Assembly: GCF_052113705.1 (NCBI RefSeq)
Contig: NZ_JBGQOG010000002.1
Coordinates: 394,299-458,298, forward strand
DNA: 64,000 nt
From: JBGQOG01 sp052113705
Lineage (GTDB): Bacteria > Pseudomonadota > Alphaproteobacteria > Rhodobacterales > Rhodobacteraceae
Reading direction: 5' to 3'
Both the position numbers and the translations under genes were made by a program. The notes under the pieces were generated by a model that was given only the letters and a program-made list of their open reading frames with translations, ran no database searches and had not been told where the DNA came from. The first letter of the stretch is position 1. Every line of letters starts with the position of its first letter. Shown here in pieces: positions 1-7,917 of the stretch.

Positions 1-1143
1 CGGCGTCGCGAGGTTGAAGCGCAGGTAGCTTTCGCCGCCCGCCCCGAAAGTGGCGCCGACATTGGCCGCGATGCGGGCGGTTTTCATCACGCGGTCGTTG
101 AACTCCGCCACCGGCATCCCGGTGTCGGCACTGTCCACCCAGGCCAGATAGGTCGCTTGCAGCGGCATCGAGCGCAGGCCCGGTATCGTCGCAATGCCGT
201 CATCAAAGATCTGCCGGTTGCCGTCGATATAGGCAACGCAGGCATCGACCCAGGCCGCGCCCTCCGGCGAATAGGCGGCCGTCACCATCTCCATCCCGAA
301 GGAATTCGGCGAGATCCCGAGCGCCATCATCCGCGCGGCAAAACGCGCGCGCAGATCCGCGTCTTCAATGATCACATTGCCGGTGTGGCTGCCCGCGATG
401 TTGAAGGTTTTGGTGGCTGCCGTCATCATCACCAGACGGTCCTTCAGATCCGGCTCGGCCACCGCCATCACCTGATGTTTCGCCCCGCCAAACACCAGAT
501 CGTGGTGGATCTCATCCGACACGAGGATCAGGTCGTGGCGGCGGCAGAAATCGGCGACGCCCGCCAGTTCTTCGCCCGTCCAGACCCGGCCGCCGGGATT
601 ATGCGGCGAGCAGAGAATCATCATCTTCTCCCGGCCGGTCATCTGCGCGTCCCAGGCGGCAAAATCCATGCCATAGCCCGCCTCGGTCTGCGCCAGCTGG
701 CACTCGACCACCTCGCGCCCGGCGGCTTTGATGACGCGGGCAAAGGCGTGATAGACCGGCGTCATCAGCACCACCCCGTCCCCCGGCGCAGTAAAGGCAT
801 CGACGCAGAGCGCGGTGCCGTTCACCAGACCATGGGTGGTGAAGATCCATTCGGGCTCAACCGTCCAGCCATGGCGGGTCTGCATCCACCAGCGGATCGC
901 GGATTTATAATCGGAATCATCGCCGAAATAGCCATAGACCCCATGCGCCGTCATCTTTTCCAGCGCCGCCTGCACCACCTGCGGCGGGCGGAAATCCATG
1001 TCGGCCACCCACATCGCAATGCCATCGGCGGCGGGCACGCCATAGATCGGTTCCATCGCATCCCATTTCGAGCAATGGGTGCCGAAACGGTCGATGACTT
1101 CATCAAAATCGGGGGCGGCTGGCATGGCGGGATTGTCTTTCAT
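1..1143 (-). CDS. MalY/PatB family C-S lyase (PLP aminotransferase fold), 3' end cut by window
   Basis: Read on the minus strand from ATG at 1143 and running off the left edge, so the C-terminus is missing. The protein begins MKDNPAMPAAPDFDEVIDR and contains the fold-type I aminotransferase features GVYGYFGDDSDY, CSPHNPGGRVW and SDEIHHDLVF, followed by the PLP-lysine region TAATKTFNIAGSHTGN. This pattern is typical of the MalY/PatB cystathionine beta-lyase group, which cleaves C-S bonds of cystathionine or cysteine conjugates to give pyruvate, ammonia and a thiol. The gene stands alone and diverges from the deformylase operon. Family assignment is firm. The substrate cannot be told from sequence. 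Confidence 0.9.
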   Translation of the reverse strand, partial: MKDNPAMPAAPDFDEVIDRFGTHCSKWDAMEPIYGVPAADGIAMWVADMDFRPPQVVQAALEKMTAHGVYGYFGDDSDYKSAIRWWMQTRHGWTVEPEWIFTTHGLVNGTALCVDAFTAPGDGVVLMTPVYHAFARVIKAAGREVVECQLAQTEAGYGMDFAAWDAQMTGREKMMILCSPHNPGGRVWTGEELAGVADFCRRHDLILVSDEIHHDLVFGGAKHQVMAVAEPDLKDRLVMMTAATKTFNIAGSHTGNVIIEDADLRARFAARMMALGISPNSFGMEMVTAAYSPEGAAWVDACVAYIDGNRQIFDDGIATIPGLRSMPLQATYLAWVDSADTGMPVAEFNDRVMKTARIAANVGATFGAGGESYLRFNLATP

Positions 1144-1311
1144 CAGAGCTGTCCTGTTGCGTCCGGCGTGTTTGTTCCTGACATGAGGTGTATGCCGGAT
1201 TCTGGTTCTGGTAAATTCCGCAAGCGCGGGATTGCGTCCCTAAAATACTCACAATACTGGAATATATATCTCATCATTGCGCGGCGGCGCGGCTTCGCCT
1301 ACATCTGCGGC

Positions 1312-1833
1312 ATGACCATACGCCCGATCCTGATCCATCCCGACCCGAGGCTCAAGAAGCTTTGCGCCCCCGTTGCCGGGGTTGATAAAGATATTGCCAA
1401 ATTGGCCGATGACATGCTGGCCACCATGTATGATGCGCCGGGCGTGGGCCTTGCCGCACCGCAGGTGGGGGTGCTCACACGGCTTTTCGTGATGGATTGC
1501 GTCAAGGACAAATCGGCCGCACCGCAGCCGATGGTGCTGATCAATCCCGAGATCACCTGGACCTCGGAAGAGACGAATGTCTATGAAGAGGGCTGCCTCT
1601 CGATCCCCGAGCAATATGCCGATGTGACCCGCCCGAAAGAGGTGCGGATGCGTTGGACCGGGCTGGACGGCCAAAGCCATGAAGAGCAGTTCGACGGTCT
1701 CTGGGCCACCTGCGCGCAGCATGAGCTGGACCATCTCGATGGCAAATTGTTCATTGATTATCTCGGCCCGCTGAAGCGGCAGATGATCACGCGCAAGATG
1801 GAAAAGCTGAAACGCGAAATGGCGCGCGGCTGA
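1312..1833 (+). CDS. def: Peptide deformylase (active)
   Basis: 173 aa. Removes the N-formyl group from nascent proteins in the cytoplasm. All three family motifs are intact: GVGLAAPQ at residues 44-51, EEGCLSIP with metal ligand Cys95, and HELDH with ligands His137 and His141 and catalytic Glu138. The ATG at 1312 fits the normal deformylase N-terminus (MTIRPILIHPDPRL); the reading frame is open further upstream but that stretch is not deformylase-like. The stop overlaps the next start as TGATG, so translation of the second deformylase-like protein is probably coupled. fmt follows, giving the usual formylation/deformylation pairing. Confidence 0.97.
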   Translation: MTIRPILIHPDPRLKKLCAPVAGVDKDIAKLADDMLATMYDAPGVGLAAPQVGVLTRLFVMDCVKDKSAAPQPMVLINPEITWTSEETNVYEEGCLSIPEQYADVTRPKEVRMRWTGLDGQSHEEQFDGLWATCAQHELDHLDGKLFIDYLGPLKRQMITRKMEKLKREMARG

Positions 1834-2333
1834 TGGCGGTGCGTCCTTTCCTGCCCTACAGCGACCGGCGGCTGCACAAGCCCGCAGAGCCCGTTTCGGA
1901 AATCACCGAATCGGTGCGGATGATCTGGGACGATATGGTGCAGACGATGGATGCGATGCCGGGCGTCGGCCTTGCCGCGCCACAGATCGGCATCATGCTG
2001 CAACTCGCCGTCGTTGATGCTTCGGACAAGCGCGGGCAGGCGGTGCGGATGGCCAATCCGCAGGTGCTGCATGCCTCGGTCCAGATCCGCAAACATGAGG
2101 AAGCCAGCCCCAACCTGCCCGGTGTCTCGGCGCATGTGGACCGGCCGCGCGCGGTGACGGTGCGGTTCCTGAACGACGCGGGCGAGATGGAAGAGCGCGA
2201 TTTCGTCGGCCTTTGGGCGACGAGTGTGCAGCATCAGATCGACCATCTGGCGGGCAAGATGTATGTCGACCACCTCTCGCCCCTGCGGCGCAGGATGCTG
2301 GTGGCGAAATCGGCGAAATACGCCAAGGAGTAG
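1833..2333 (+). CDS. Peptide deformylase-like protein lacking catalytic residues
   Basis: 166 aa, clearly a deformylase paralogue: residues 44-51 are GVGLAAPQ and the length fits. However motif 2 reads EEASPNLP, so the metal-binding Cys is replaced by Ser92, and motif 3 reads HQIDH, so the catalytic Glu is replaced by Gln135. Both histidines (134 and 138) remain. By family knowledge this should not be a normal iron deformylase. It may be a non-catalytic partner, a ribosome- or formyl-methionine-binding protein, or an enzyme with altered chemistry. It overlaps def by one base and ends five bases before the fmt start, so the three are almost certainly co-expressed. The frame is open and composition normal, so it is not a decaying pseudogene. 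Confidence 0.9.
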   Translation: MAVRPFLPYSDRRLHKPAEPVSEITESVRMIWDDMVQTMDAMPGVGLAAPQIGIMLQLAVVDASDKRGQAVRMANPQVLHASVQIRKHEEASPNLPGVSAHVDRPRAVTVRFLNDAGEMEERDFVGLWATSVQHQIDHLAGKMYVDHLSPLRRRMLVAKSAKYAKE

Positions 2334-2338
2334 GGCTC

Positions 2339-3238
2339 ATGCGGCGGCGGATCATCTTCATGGGCACGCCCGATTTCTCGGTGCCGGTGCTGGAAGCCCT
2401 GGCTGCCGAGCATGATGTGGTCGCCGTCTATTGCCAGCCGCCCCGCCCTGCGGGCCGTGGCAAAAAGGACCGCCCGAGCCCGGTGCAGGCCAAGGCCGAG
2501 GCTCTGGGCCTGCTCGTCCGGCACCCTGTGCGGCTGAAATCGCCCGAAGATCAGGCGGAATTTGCCCGTTTCAACGCCGATGTCGCGGTGGTGGTGGCCT
2601 ATGGGCTGATCCTGCCGCAGGCGGTGCTCGATGCGCCGCGTCTGGGTTGCCTCAATATCCACGCGAGCCTTCTGCCGCGCTGGCGGGGGGCGGCACCGAT
2701 CCACCGCGCGATCATGGCGGGGGATGCGGAAACCGGCATTTGCATCATGCAGATGGAGGCGGGGCTGGACACCGGCCCGGTGCTGCTGCGCGAAGCGACG
2801 CCGATTGGCGCCTCTGAGACCACCGGCGCCCTGCATGACCGGCTGAGCGCGATGGGCGCCGCGCTGATCCTGCGGGCCCTCGACGGGCTGGAGGGGCTGG
2901 TGCCCGAGGTGCAGCCTGAGGCGGGTGTCACCTATGCGGCCAAGATCGACAAGGCCGAAGCCGCCGTTGACTGGACGCGGCCTGCGGCGGAATTGGTGCG
3001 TCATATCAACGGCCTCTCGCCGTTTCCCGGGGCCTATGCCACGATTGCGGGCGAGCGGGTGAAGTTTCTGCGCGCCGAACTGACTGAGGGCGAGGGCGCG
3101 CCGGGGCAGGTTCTGGGCGGCTTCACCATCGCCTGTGGCGCGGGCGCGCTGACCGTGACCGAGGCGCAGCGCGAGGGCAAACGCCCGCTGCCCGCCACCG
3201 AGGTTCTGCGCGGTCTGACGCTGCCGGAGCGGCTCTGA
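2339..3238 (+). CDS. fmt: Methionyl-tRNA formyltransferase
   Basis: 299 aa. Transfers a formyl group from 10-formyl-tetrahydrofolate to initiator Met-tRNA. MGTPDF lies at residues 8-13 and the SLLP loop at 110-113. Asn106, His108 and Asp144 fall at the same numbers as the catalytic residues of E. coli Fmt. The C-terminal tRNA-binding domain (about 205-299) is present. The frame is open back to 2213, but the ATG at 2339 gives the family N-terminus MRRRIIFMGTPDF, so that start is chosen. Third gene of the def operon. Confidence 0.97.
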   Translation: MRRRIIFMGTPDFSVPVLEALAAEHDVVAVYCQPPRPAGRGKKDRPSPVQAKAEALGLLVRHPVRLKSPEDQAEFARFNADVAVVVAYGLILPQAVLDAPRLGCLNIHASLLPRWRGAAPIHRAIMAGDAETGICIMQMEAGLDTGPVLLREATPIGASETTGALHDRLSAMGAALILRALDGLEGLVPEVQPEAGVTYAAKIDKAEAAVDWTRPAAELVRHINGLSPFPGAYATIAGERVKFLRAELTEGEGAPGQVLGGFTIACGAGALTVTEAQREGKRPLPATEVLRGLTLPERL

Positions 3239-3330
3239 CCCGCGCAGATGCCCGGGCGGAACACGAAGGCGTGGCCCCCCTCCCCAAACCGGCCCGCGCC
3301 CGCTAGACTGGGGCAAATTCCGGAGCCCCC

Positions 3331-3567
3331 ATGCCCATCATAGCCCTTCTGATCATCGGCGCTGCCGCCGGTTTCATCGCCACCCGCGCCATGCGGATGC
3401 AGACCGATGTCATCACCACCGTGGCGCTGGGCGTGATCGGCGCGCTGATCGGCGGGCTGTTGCTGCGCTTTTTGCTGATCATCACCGGCTGGATGGCGGG
3501 CTTTGTCGGCGCGGTGCTGGGGGCGATGCTGCTCATCGCGCTCTGGCGCCGCTACGGGCCGCGCTGA
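3331..3567 (+). CDS. Small membrane protein, GlsB/YeaQ/YmgE-like
   Basis: 78 aa with three hydrophobic segments (about residues 3-18, 27-48 and 51-70) ending in RRYGPR. Glycine-rich stretches such as LGVIGALIGGLLL resemble the GlsB/YeaQ/YmgE ('transglycosylase-associated') inner-membrane family, whose molecular role is unknown and which is often stress-linked. It starts 92 bases after fmt and its TGA overlaps the next ATG by one base, so it pairs with another tiny membrane protein. Family assignment is by hydrophobic pattern only. Confidence 0.7.
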   Translation: MPIIALLIIGAAAGFIATRAMRMQTDVITTVALGVIGALIGGLLLRFLLIITGWMAGFVGAVLGAMLLIALWRRYGPR

Positions 3568-3722
3568 TGCTGGGGCTGATTTTTTCGGCGGCGGGCACGG
3601 TCAGCACCCGCGCGGTGCTTTGGCTGGTCAGCATCGGCATCTGGCTGATGAGCCGCCCGGGCGGCTGGGCGGTTGTCGTGGTGGCCATCCTGATTGGGCT
3701 GAAGATGTTTCCCAAACCCTGA
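3567..3722 (+). CDS. Tiny hydrophobic protein, function unknown
   Basis: 51 aa, beginning MLGLIFSAAGTVSTRAV and ending LKMFPKP. It is almost entirely hydrophobic (about residues 14-46), with two short membrane segments split by MSRPGGW. The ATG at 3567 overlaps the stop of the preceding small membrane gene (TGATG), which is the main support for it being translated. Codon third positions are G/C-rich like real genes here. No family recognised. It ends six bases before the stop of the convergent SDR gene. Confidence 0.6.
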   Translation: MLGLIFSAAGTVSTRAVLWLVSIGIWLMSRPGGWAVVVVAILIGLKMFPKP

Positions 3723-3728
3723 GGGCCG

Positions 3729-4463
3729 TCAGCCCACCAGCCGCAGCCAGAGCGATTGCGGCAGGAACCGCCCCAGCCGGAAAAAGGCCGCGAACCAGCC
3801 GGGAAAGGCTGCGCTCGCGCGGCGCGTCTGCATCAGCCGCAGGATATGCCCCGCCGCCTCGTCGGGGCGCATCAGACCGGGCATCGAAAAATCGTTCTTG
3901 GCGGTCAGCCGCGTCTCGATAAAGCCGGGATTGGCCAGCTGCACCAGAATGCCGCTGCCGCGCAGATCCACTTGCAGGCTTTCGGCCAGCGAGGCGATCC
4001 CCGCCTTTGACGCGCCATAGCCAATCGCCCCCGGCAGCCCGCGATAGGCCGAGAGCGAGCCGGTCAGCACCAGATGCCCCGCCCCCTGCGCCAGCATCAG
4101 GGGCACCACATGCCCCAGCACCCGCATCGCGCCGCCAAGGTTGACCGCGATCATCTCGGCGGCGACCTCGGGGTCGAAATTCTGTGCCGTCATCGGCGTA
4201 TAGACCCCGGCCAGCCAGACCAGCCCATCGATCCGCCCCGCCGCCTCAACCGCCGCCTGCACCGAGGACGGGTCGGTCACATCCATCGGCAAGACCTGCG
4301 CCGGGCCGGGCAGGGTGGCGGCGAGGCTCTCCAGCCGCTCTGCCGTGCGGGCCGAGAGGATCAGCTCGGCCCCTGCCGCGCTCATCTGTTGCGCCAAGGC
4401 CCGGCCGAGGCCCTCGCTCGCGCCGACCAGCCAATAGCGGCGTCCGCTCCAATCCGGTGTCAT
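3729..4463 (-). CDS. Short-chain dehydrogenase/reductase, last gene of the RpoE-linked operon
   Basis: 244 aa. Rossmann-fold SDR with cofactor loop GASEGLGRAL near residue 13, a degenerate NAG motif (LAGVY) and catalytic YGASKAG near residue 150 preceded by the serine of TGSLSAY. A predicted hydrophobic C-terminus (AAFFRLGRFLPQSLWLRLVG) may associate with membrane. Its start overlaps the stop of the DUF3833 gene by 4 bases. In R. sphaeroides an SDR closes the sigma-E-controlled operon beside rpoE (from memory), and the arrangement here matches. The substrate is unknown; a fatty-acyl or lipid-derived carbonyl is an inference from context. Confidence 0.93.
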   Translation of the reverse strand: MTPDWSGRRYWLVGASEGLGRALAQQMSAAGAELILSARTAERLESLAATLPGPAQVLPMDVTDPSSVQAAVEAAGRIDGLVWLAGVYTPMTAQNFDPEVAAEMIAVNLGGAMRVLGHVVPLMLAQGAGHLVLTGSLSAYRGLPGAIGYGASKAGIASLAESLQVDLRGSGILVQLANPGFIETRLTAKNDFSMPGLMRPDEAAGHILRLMQTRRASAAFPGWFAAFFRLGRFLPQSLWLRLVG

Positions 4464-5032
4464 CTTGCGGCCTCCTCGCGGGACAGGGGGCGGATGGTGG
4501 CGACCAGCTCGGCCAGTTTCACGCCGTATTTGCGAAACTGGCTGCGGTTCACCAAGGTGCCGCCGGGGGTGAGATAGAGCCAGTCGGTGACCGACATCAC
4601 ATGGCCACCGCTTTTGGCAGGGAGTTGCAGCTGATACAGAAGCTGCACCGTCGGCCCCGATTGCTGCCCGCGTCCGCTGCCGATTACATCCGCCGCTTCG
4701 GCGCGGATCTGACCATCTTCTGTCAGATGCAACTGCCAGGCGCGGGCCTGTCGGCTGCCATCGTCATACAGGAAATCCTCGCGCAGCGTGCAGCTGTTGC
4801 CCTGCCATTCCGCCTGCATCCGGGCGGTAAAGCGGCTGCTGACCCGGCCGAGGGGGCCAAAGATCACCCCTTCACACAAATAGCTGCCGTTCAGCTGCCG
4901 CCGGATGTCGATTGCGGGCGCTTGCGCGGCATAATTCGCGGGCCGCTGCGCCGCAAATCCGCGCAGGCGGCTGAGTACCATGAGCAGCACGATGGCAGCC
5001 GCACCGCCCGCCAGAAATGCCCAGATCGTCAT
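4460..5032 (-). CDS. DUF3833 family protein
   Basis: 190 aa. An N-terminal membrane anchor (about residues 2-22: WAFLAGGAAAIVLLMVL) is followed by a beta-rich domain with LNGSYLCEGVIFGPLGR and GHVMSVTDWLYLTPGGTLVNRS, features of DUF3833. Such proteins are usually lipoproteins or membrane-anchored and accompany DUF1365 and cyclopropane-fatty-acid-synthase-type genes. Function is not established. The start at 5032 is chosen because it overlaps the upstream DUF1365 stop as ATGA and begins directly at the membrane anchor; a longer open frame to 5110 is unlikely. Confidence 0.85.
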   Translation of the reverse strand: MTIWAFLAGGAAAIVLLMVLSRLRGFAAQRPANYAAQAPAIDIRRQLNGSYLCEGVIFGPLGRVSSRFTARMQAEWQGNSCTLREDFLYDDGSRQARAWQLHLTEDGQIRAEAADVIGSGRGQQSGPTVQLLYQLQLPAKSGGHVMSVTDWLYLTPGGTLVNRSQFRKYGVKLAELVATIRPLSREEAAR

Positions 5033-5799
5033 CCGCTGACCTCCGCTTTCGGCGGGGTGGGGCGGCTGCGGTAGCGCGCGCCTTTCAGCCAGAGACGCAG
5101 CGCCTGCCAATGGATCAGCGCGAGCACCCGGCGGCTGCCAAACGGCCGCCGCAAAGCCGAACCGAGGATACCCCAGGCGGTCAGCGGGCGTTGATGCCCG
5201 GTCAGGCTGGCAAAAACCCCCTCGGCCCCGTCGCGGTAGTCGATCCAGATGCCCAGACGATCCGGGCGGATGTCAAAGCGGAAATGATAGGTCCCGGAGA
5301 CGGGCTGAAATGGCGAGACGTGAAAGATCTTCTGCGCCTGCAGGCGCATGTGCCGGGTGATCGGCGTCAGATCCCCGGCGCGGCAGATATAGCTGTGCCG
5401 GTCGCCAAAGGTATTCGTCACCTCGGCAATCACCACCCGCAGCGTGTTTTGCGCGTCCCAGCCCAGCCAGAACGAGACCGGGTTGAACACATGCCCCAAC
5501 AGGCGCGGCTGCGCGATCAGTTCGAGCCGCAACGGGGCGCCGAAAGTCTCAGGCCCGAGGCCCGCCTCGGCCAACACCTCGCGCGCCCAGGCGGCCCCGC
5601 GCCCCTGACCCGGCGGCCCGCCATGGTCCCGGTCCCAGAGCGACATCAGCGCGGGGGCATTGCGCCGAAAGAGCGGCACCCCGGGCACCCCAGCCTCTGG
5701 CTCAAAGCGCAGAAGATCGACTGAGTAGCGAAACCCATGCGTCACGGCCCCCCGGCGGCCATGATAGGTCTCGCCCCGGATTTGCTGCGGCGCGGTCAT
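5029..5799 (-). CDS. DUF1365 family protein
   Basis: 256 aa. Diagnostic DUF1365 features are GETYHGRRGAVTHGFRYSV at the N-terminus, RLLGHVFNPVSFWLGWD in the middle, and FHVSPFQPVSGTYHF. This cytoplasmic family (COG3496) nearly always sits beside the COG2907 flavoprotein and, in many genomes, a cyclopropane-fatty-acid-synthase-like methyltransferase. Work in R. sphaeroides has tied this neighbourhood to unusual membrane fatty acids (established for the locus type, from memory). Start and stop each overlap neighbours by 4 bases. Confidence 0.93.
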   Translation of the reverse strand: MTAPQQIRGETYHGRRGAVTHGFRYSVDLLRFEPEAGVPGVPLFRRNAPALMSLWDRDHGGPPGQGRGAAWAREVLAEAGLGPETFGAPLRLELIAQPRLLGHVFNPVSFWLGWDAQNTLRVVIAEVTNTFGDRHSYICRAGDLTPITRHMRLQAQKIFHVSPFQPVSGTYHFRFDIRPDRLGIWIDYRDGAEGVFASLTGHQRPLTAWGILGSALRRPFGSRRVLALIHWQALRLWLKGARYRSRPTPPKAEVSG

Positions 5800-7106
5800 G
5801 GCGATACCGGCGTTCGAGCGGTCAGGCTGCGGGCGGCCAGGGCATCGACCACGTCCACCGCGCTGGCAAACCCATCCTCGTGAAAGCCCGAGCGCATCCA
5901 GGCGCCGCAGAACCAGGTGGCATTCTGACCATTCAGGCCCCGCACTTCCTGCTGCCCGGCGAGGGTGCCGAGATCATAGACCGGATGCCGGAACTCGGTC
6001 TCGTCATAGATCAGCGCCTCATCCAGCGGGCGGTTGCCGTTCAGCGTCACGAACAAAGGATCGTCCTGCGGGATCGGTTGCAGCGAGTTCATCCAATAGG
6101 TCAGGTCGATGCGGTCGCGGGCATGGCCGGGCATTTCGGAATAGATCCAGCTGGCCCAGGCCGAGCGGCGTTTCGGCATCACCCGCGGGTCGGCATGCAG
6201 CGTCATCTTGTTCGGCTGATAGCGCACCTTGGAGAGGGCCGCGGTCTCGGCGGGCGTCGCATCCGAGAGGAGCGCCAGTGATGTATCGGCATGGGTGGCC
6301 AGAACCACCTCGTCAAACCGCTCCCACTCGCCGCCCGCGCTGCGGATCTCCGCCCCCAGCGCATCCCGCCTGAGGCCGGTGACCGGCGCGCCGAGGCGGA
6401 TCTCCACCCCCTCGGCCTGAAGCCGGGCCGAGAGGCGGCGGACATATTCGACCGAGCCGCCGCGCACCGTGTACCACTGATGCTGGCCACTGGCCTGCAA
6501 CAGCGCGTGGTTGTCAAAGAAGCGCATCATCGCCGTGGCGGGGAAATCAAGGATGCCCCGCGTCGGCGTCGACCAGATCGCGCCGGAAAGCGGGGTGATG
6601 TAGTAATCGCGGAACCACTCCCCGGTGCCGAGCGCCGTCAGCATCTCGCCGATGGTCATGTTCTGTCCGGCCTCGGCCGTGGCCAGCCCCTTGGCATTGA
6701 ACCGCAGGATGTCGCGCAGCATCCGCCAGAGGCGTGGATCGGCCAGCCGCCATTTCTGCGCGAAAACCGTGTTCAGATTGCGCAAAGCATATTCAAAACG
6801 CCCGCCGTCGATCGAAGCCCCAAAGCTCATGTTGCTTTCGGTGACCGGCACGTCGAGCGCGTCGAACAGCCGCGTCAGATGCGGGTAGTTCACCTTGTTG
6901 AAAACGATAAAGCCGGTGTCCACCGGCTGATCGCCGCGTTTCCCCGCGATCACGGTGCGCGCATGGCCGCCCAGACGCGGGGCCGCCTCGATCAACGTCA
7001 CATGATGCTGCCCGGCCAAAAGATGCGCCGCGGCCATGCCCGATATGCCACCGCCAATCACAGCAATGCGGCGGGGCGGGGTGGGGTTCGGCTCAAAGGG
7101 CATCAT
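5796..7106 (-). CDS. COG2907 NAD/FAD-dependent oxidoreductase, first gene of the RpoE-linked operon
   Basis: 436 aa. The dinucleotide-binding motif VIGGGISGMAAAHLL lies near residue 15, followed by the acidic end of beta-2 (LIEAAPRLGGHAR). Characteristic features are DTGFIVFNKVNYPHL, SNMSFG, and a C-terminal WFCGAWMRSGFHEDGF that closes the FAD site. It belongs to the amine-oxidase/phytoene-desaturase-like superfamily. The two ATGs at 7106 and 7103 are both usable after a GGAGAG ribosome site. It is divergent from rpoE with a TGATCC element upstream, which implies control by that sigma factor. Probable substrate: a membrane fatty acid. Confidence 0.93.
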   Translation of the reverse strand: MMPFEPNPTPPRRIAVIGGGISGMAAAHLLAGQHHVTLIEAAPRLGGHARTVIAGKRGDQPVDTGFIVFNKVNYPHLTRLFDALDVPVTESNMSFGASIDGGRFEYALRNLNTVFAQKWRLADPRLWRMLRDILRFNAKGLATAEAGQNMTIGEMLTALGTGEWFRDYYITPLSGAIWSTPTRGILDFPATAMMRFFDNHALLQASGQHQWYTVRGGSVEYVRRLSARLQAEGVEIRLGAPVTGLRRDALGAEIRSAGGEWERFDEVVLATHADTSLALLSDATPAETAALSKVRYQPNKMTLHADPRVMPKRRSAWASWIYSEMPGHARDRIDLTYWMNSLQPIPQDDPLFVTLNGNRPLDEALIYDETEFRHPVYDLGTLAGQQEVRGLNGQNATWFCGAWMRSGFHEDGFASAVDVVDALAARSLTARTPVSP

Positions 7107-7126
7107 TCTCTCCGGTTGCGTTCTAG

Positions 7127-7155
7127 GGCTACGCGGCCCTGCCGCCGCCGGATCA
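7127..7155 (-). promoter_or_regulatory. Candidate sigma-E (RpoE) promoter for the COG2907-DUF1365 operon
   Basis: On the minus strand TGATCC (7155-7150) is followed after 18 bases by TAGCC (7131-7127), about 20 bases before the gene start. TGATCC is the -35 element reported for R. sphaeroides RpoE targets. The -10 is a weaker match than the one facing rpoE, and a second TAGAA lies further down at 7125-7121. Confidence 0.55.
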
Positions 7156-7189
7156 CTTTGCAGGCACGGCGGTGGCGTAAAAAATCAGG

Positions 7190-7219
7190 TGATCCGAACC
7201 GCTTCTGCCTGCGTAGAAG
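7190..7219 (+). promoter_or_regulatory. Candidate autoregulated sigma-E promoter of rpoE-chrR
   Basis: TGATCC at 7190-7195, spacer of 18 bases, then TAGAAG at 7214-7219. Both the sequence and the spacing match the R. sphaeroides RpoE promoter pattern (TGATCC, about 18, TAAGA-like). It would give a leader of roughly 145 bases before the GTG start chosen for rpoE. Confidence 0.65.
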
Positions 7220-7367
7220 CCACATGATGTCGCCAGAAGCCCTTCAGATGCCTTTCCGCGCAGTTCTGCCCCCCTGGGAGCGGAATGCGGATGCGCAGGC
7301 GCTCCGGCGCCCCTATGCTGAGGGCAGGCTGGTTGCTCCGGCCGCCGCGCAACAGCCGAGGACATCC

Positions 7368-7913
7368 GTGCAAAGACCCCCTGACGAGACGTTCTGGCAA
7401 GAGGCGATGGCCGCCATCGCGCTGCGGCAGGACCGGGCGGCCTTTGCGGCGCTCTTTGGCCATTTCGCGCCGCGGGTGAAGGCCTTCCTGATGAAGGGCG
7501 GGGCCTCTGCGCCGCAGGCCGAGGAATGCGCGCAGGATGTGATGGCGACGCTGTGGCAAAAAGCGGCGCTTTATGATCCTGCGCGGGCCAGCGTGGCCAC
7601 CTGGATCTTTACCATCGCGCGCAACCGCCGCATCGACATGATCCGCCGTGCCCGCCGCCCCGAGCCTGAGCAATTGCCCTGGGGCCCGGAGGCGGAACCC
7701 GATCAGGATGCCGCACTTGCCCTGCGGCAGGACTGCGAAAAGCTGGGACAGGCGCTGGCGCAACTCCCGCCGAAACAACGTGAACTGGTCGAGAAAGCCT
7801 ATTGGGGCGAGCTGACGCAGAGCGAGATTGCCGCGCAGACCGGCCTGCCCCTCGGCACGATCAAATCCCGCCTGCGGCTGGCATTGGACCGGCTGCGGCA
7901 TGAAATGAAGTGA
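7368..7913 (+). CDS. rpoE: ECF sigma factor RpoE (ChrR-regulated, ECF11 type)
   Basis: 181 aa from a GTG at 7368, preceded by a GAGG ribosome site. Region 2 runs from FAALFGHFAPRVKAFLMKGG to WIFTIARNRRIDMIRRARR (about residues 20-85). Region 4 contains LAQLPPKQRELVEKAYWGELTQSEIAAQTGLPLGTIKSRLRLAL near the C-terminus (quoted as landmarks only). In R. sphaeroides this factor is freed from ChrR by singlet oxygen and activates protective genes. The stop is four bases before chrR. In-frame ATGs at 7224 and 7227 would add a low-complexity tail that sits on the predicted transcription start, so they are less likely. Confidence 0.93.
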   Translation: MQRPPDETFWQEAMAAIALRQDRAAFAALFGHFAPRVKAFLMKGGASAPQAEECAQDVMATLWQKAALYDPARASVATWIFTIARNRRIDMIRRARRPEPEQLPWGPEAEPDQDAALALRQDCEKLGQALAQLPPKQRELVEKAYWGELTQSEIAAQTGLPLGTIKSRLRLALDRLRHEMK

Positions 7914-7917
7914 CACC

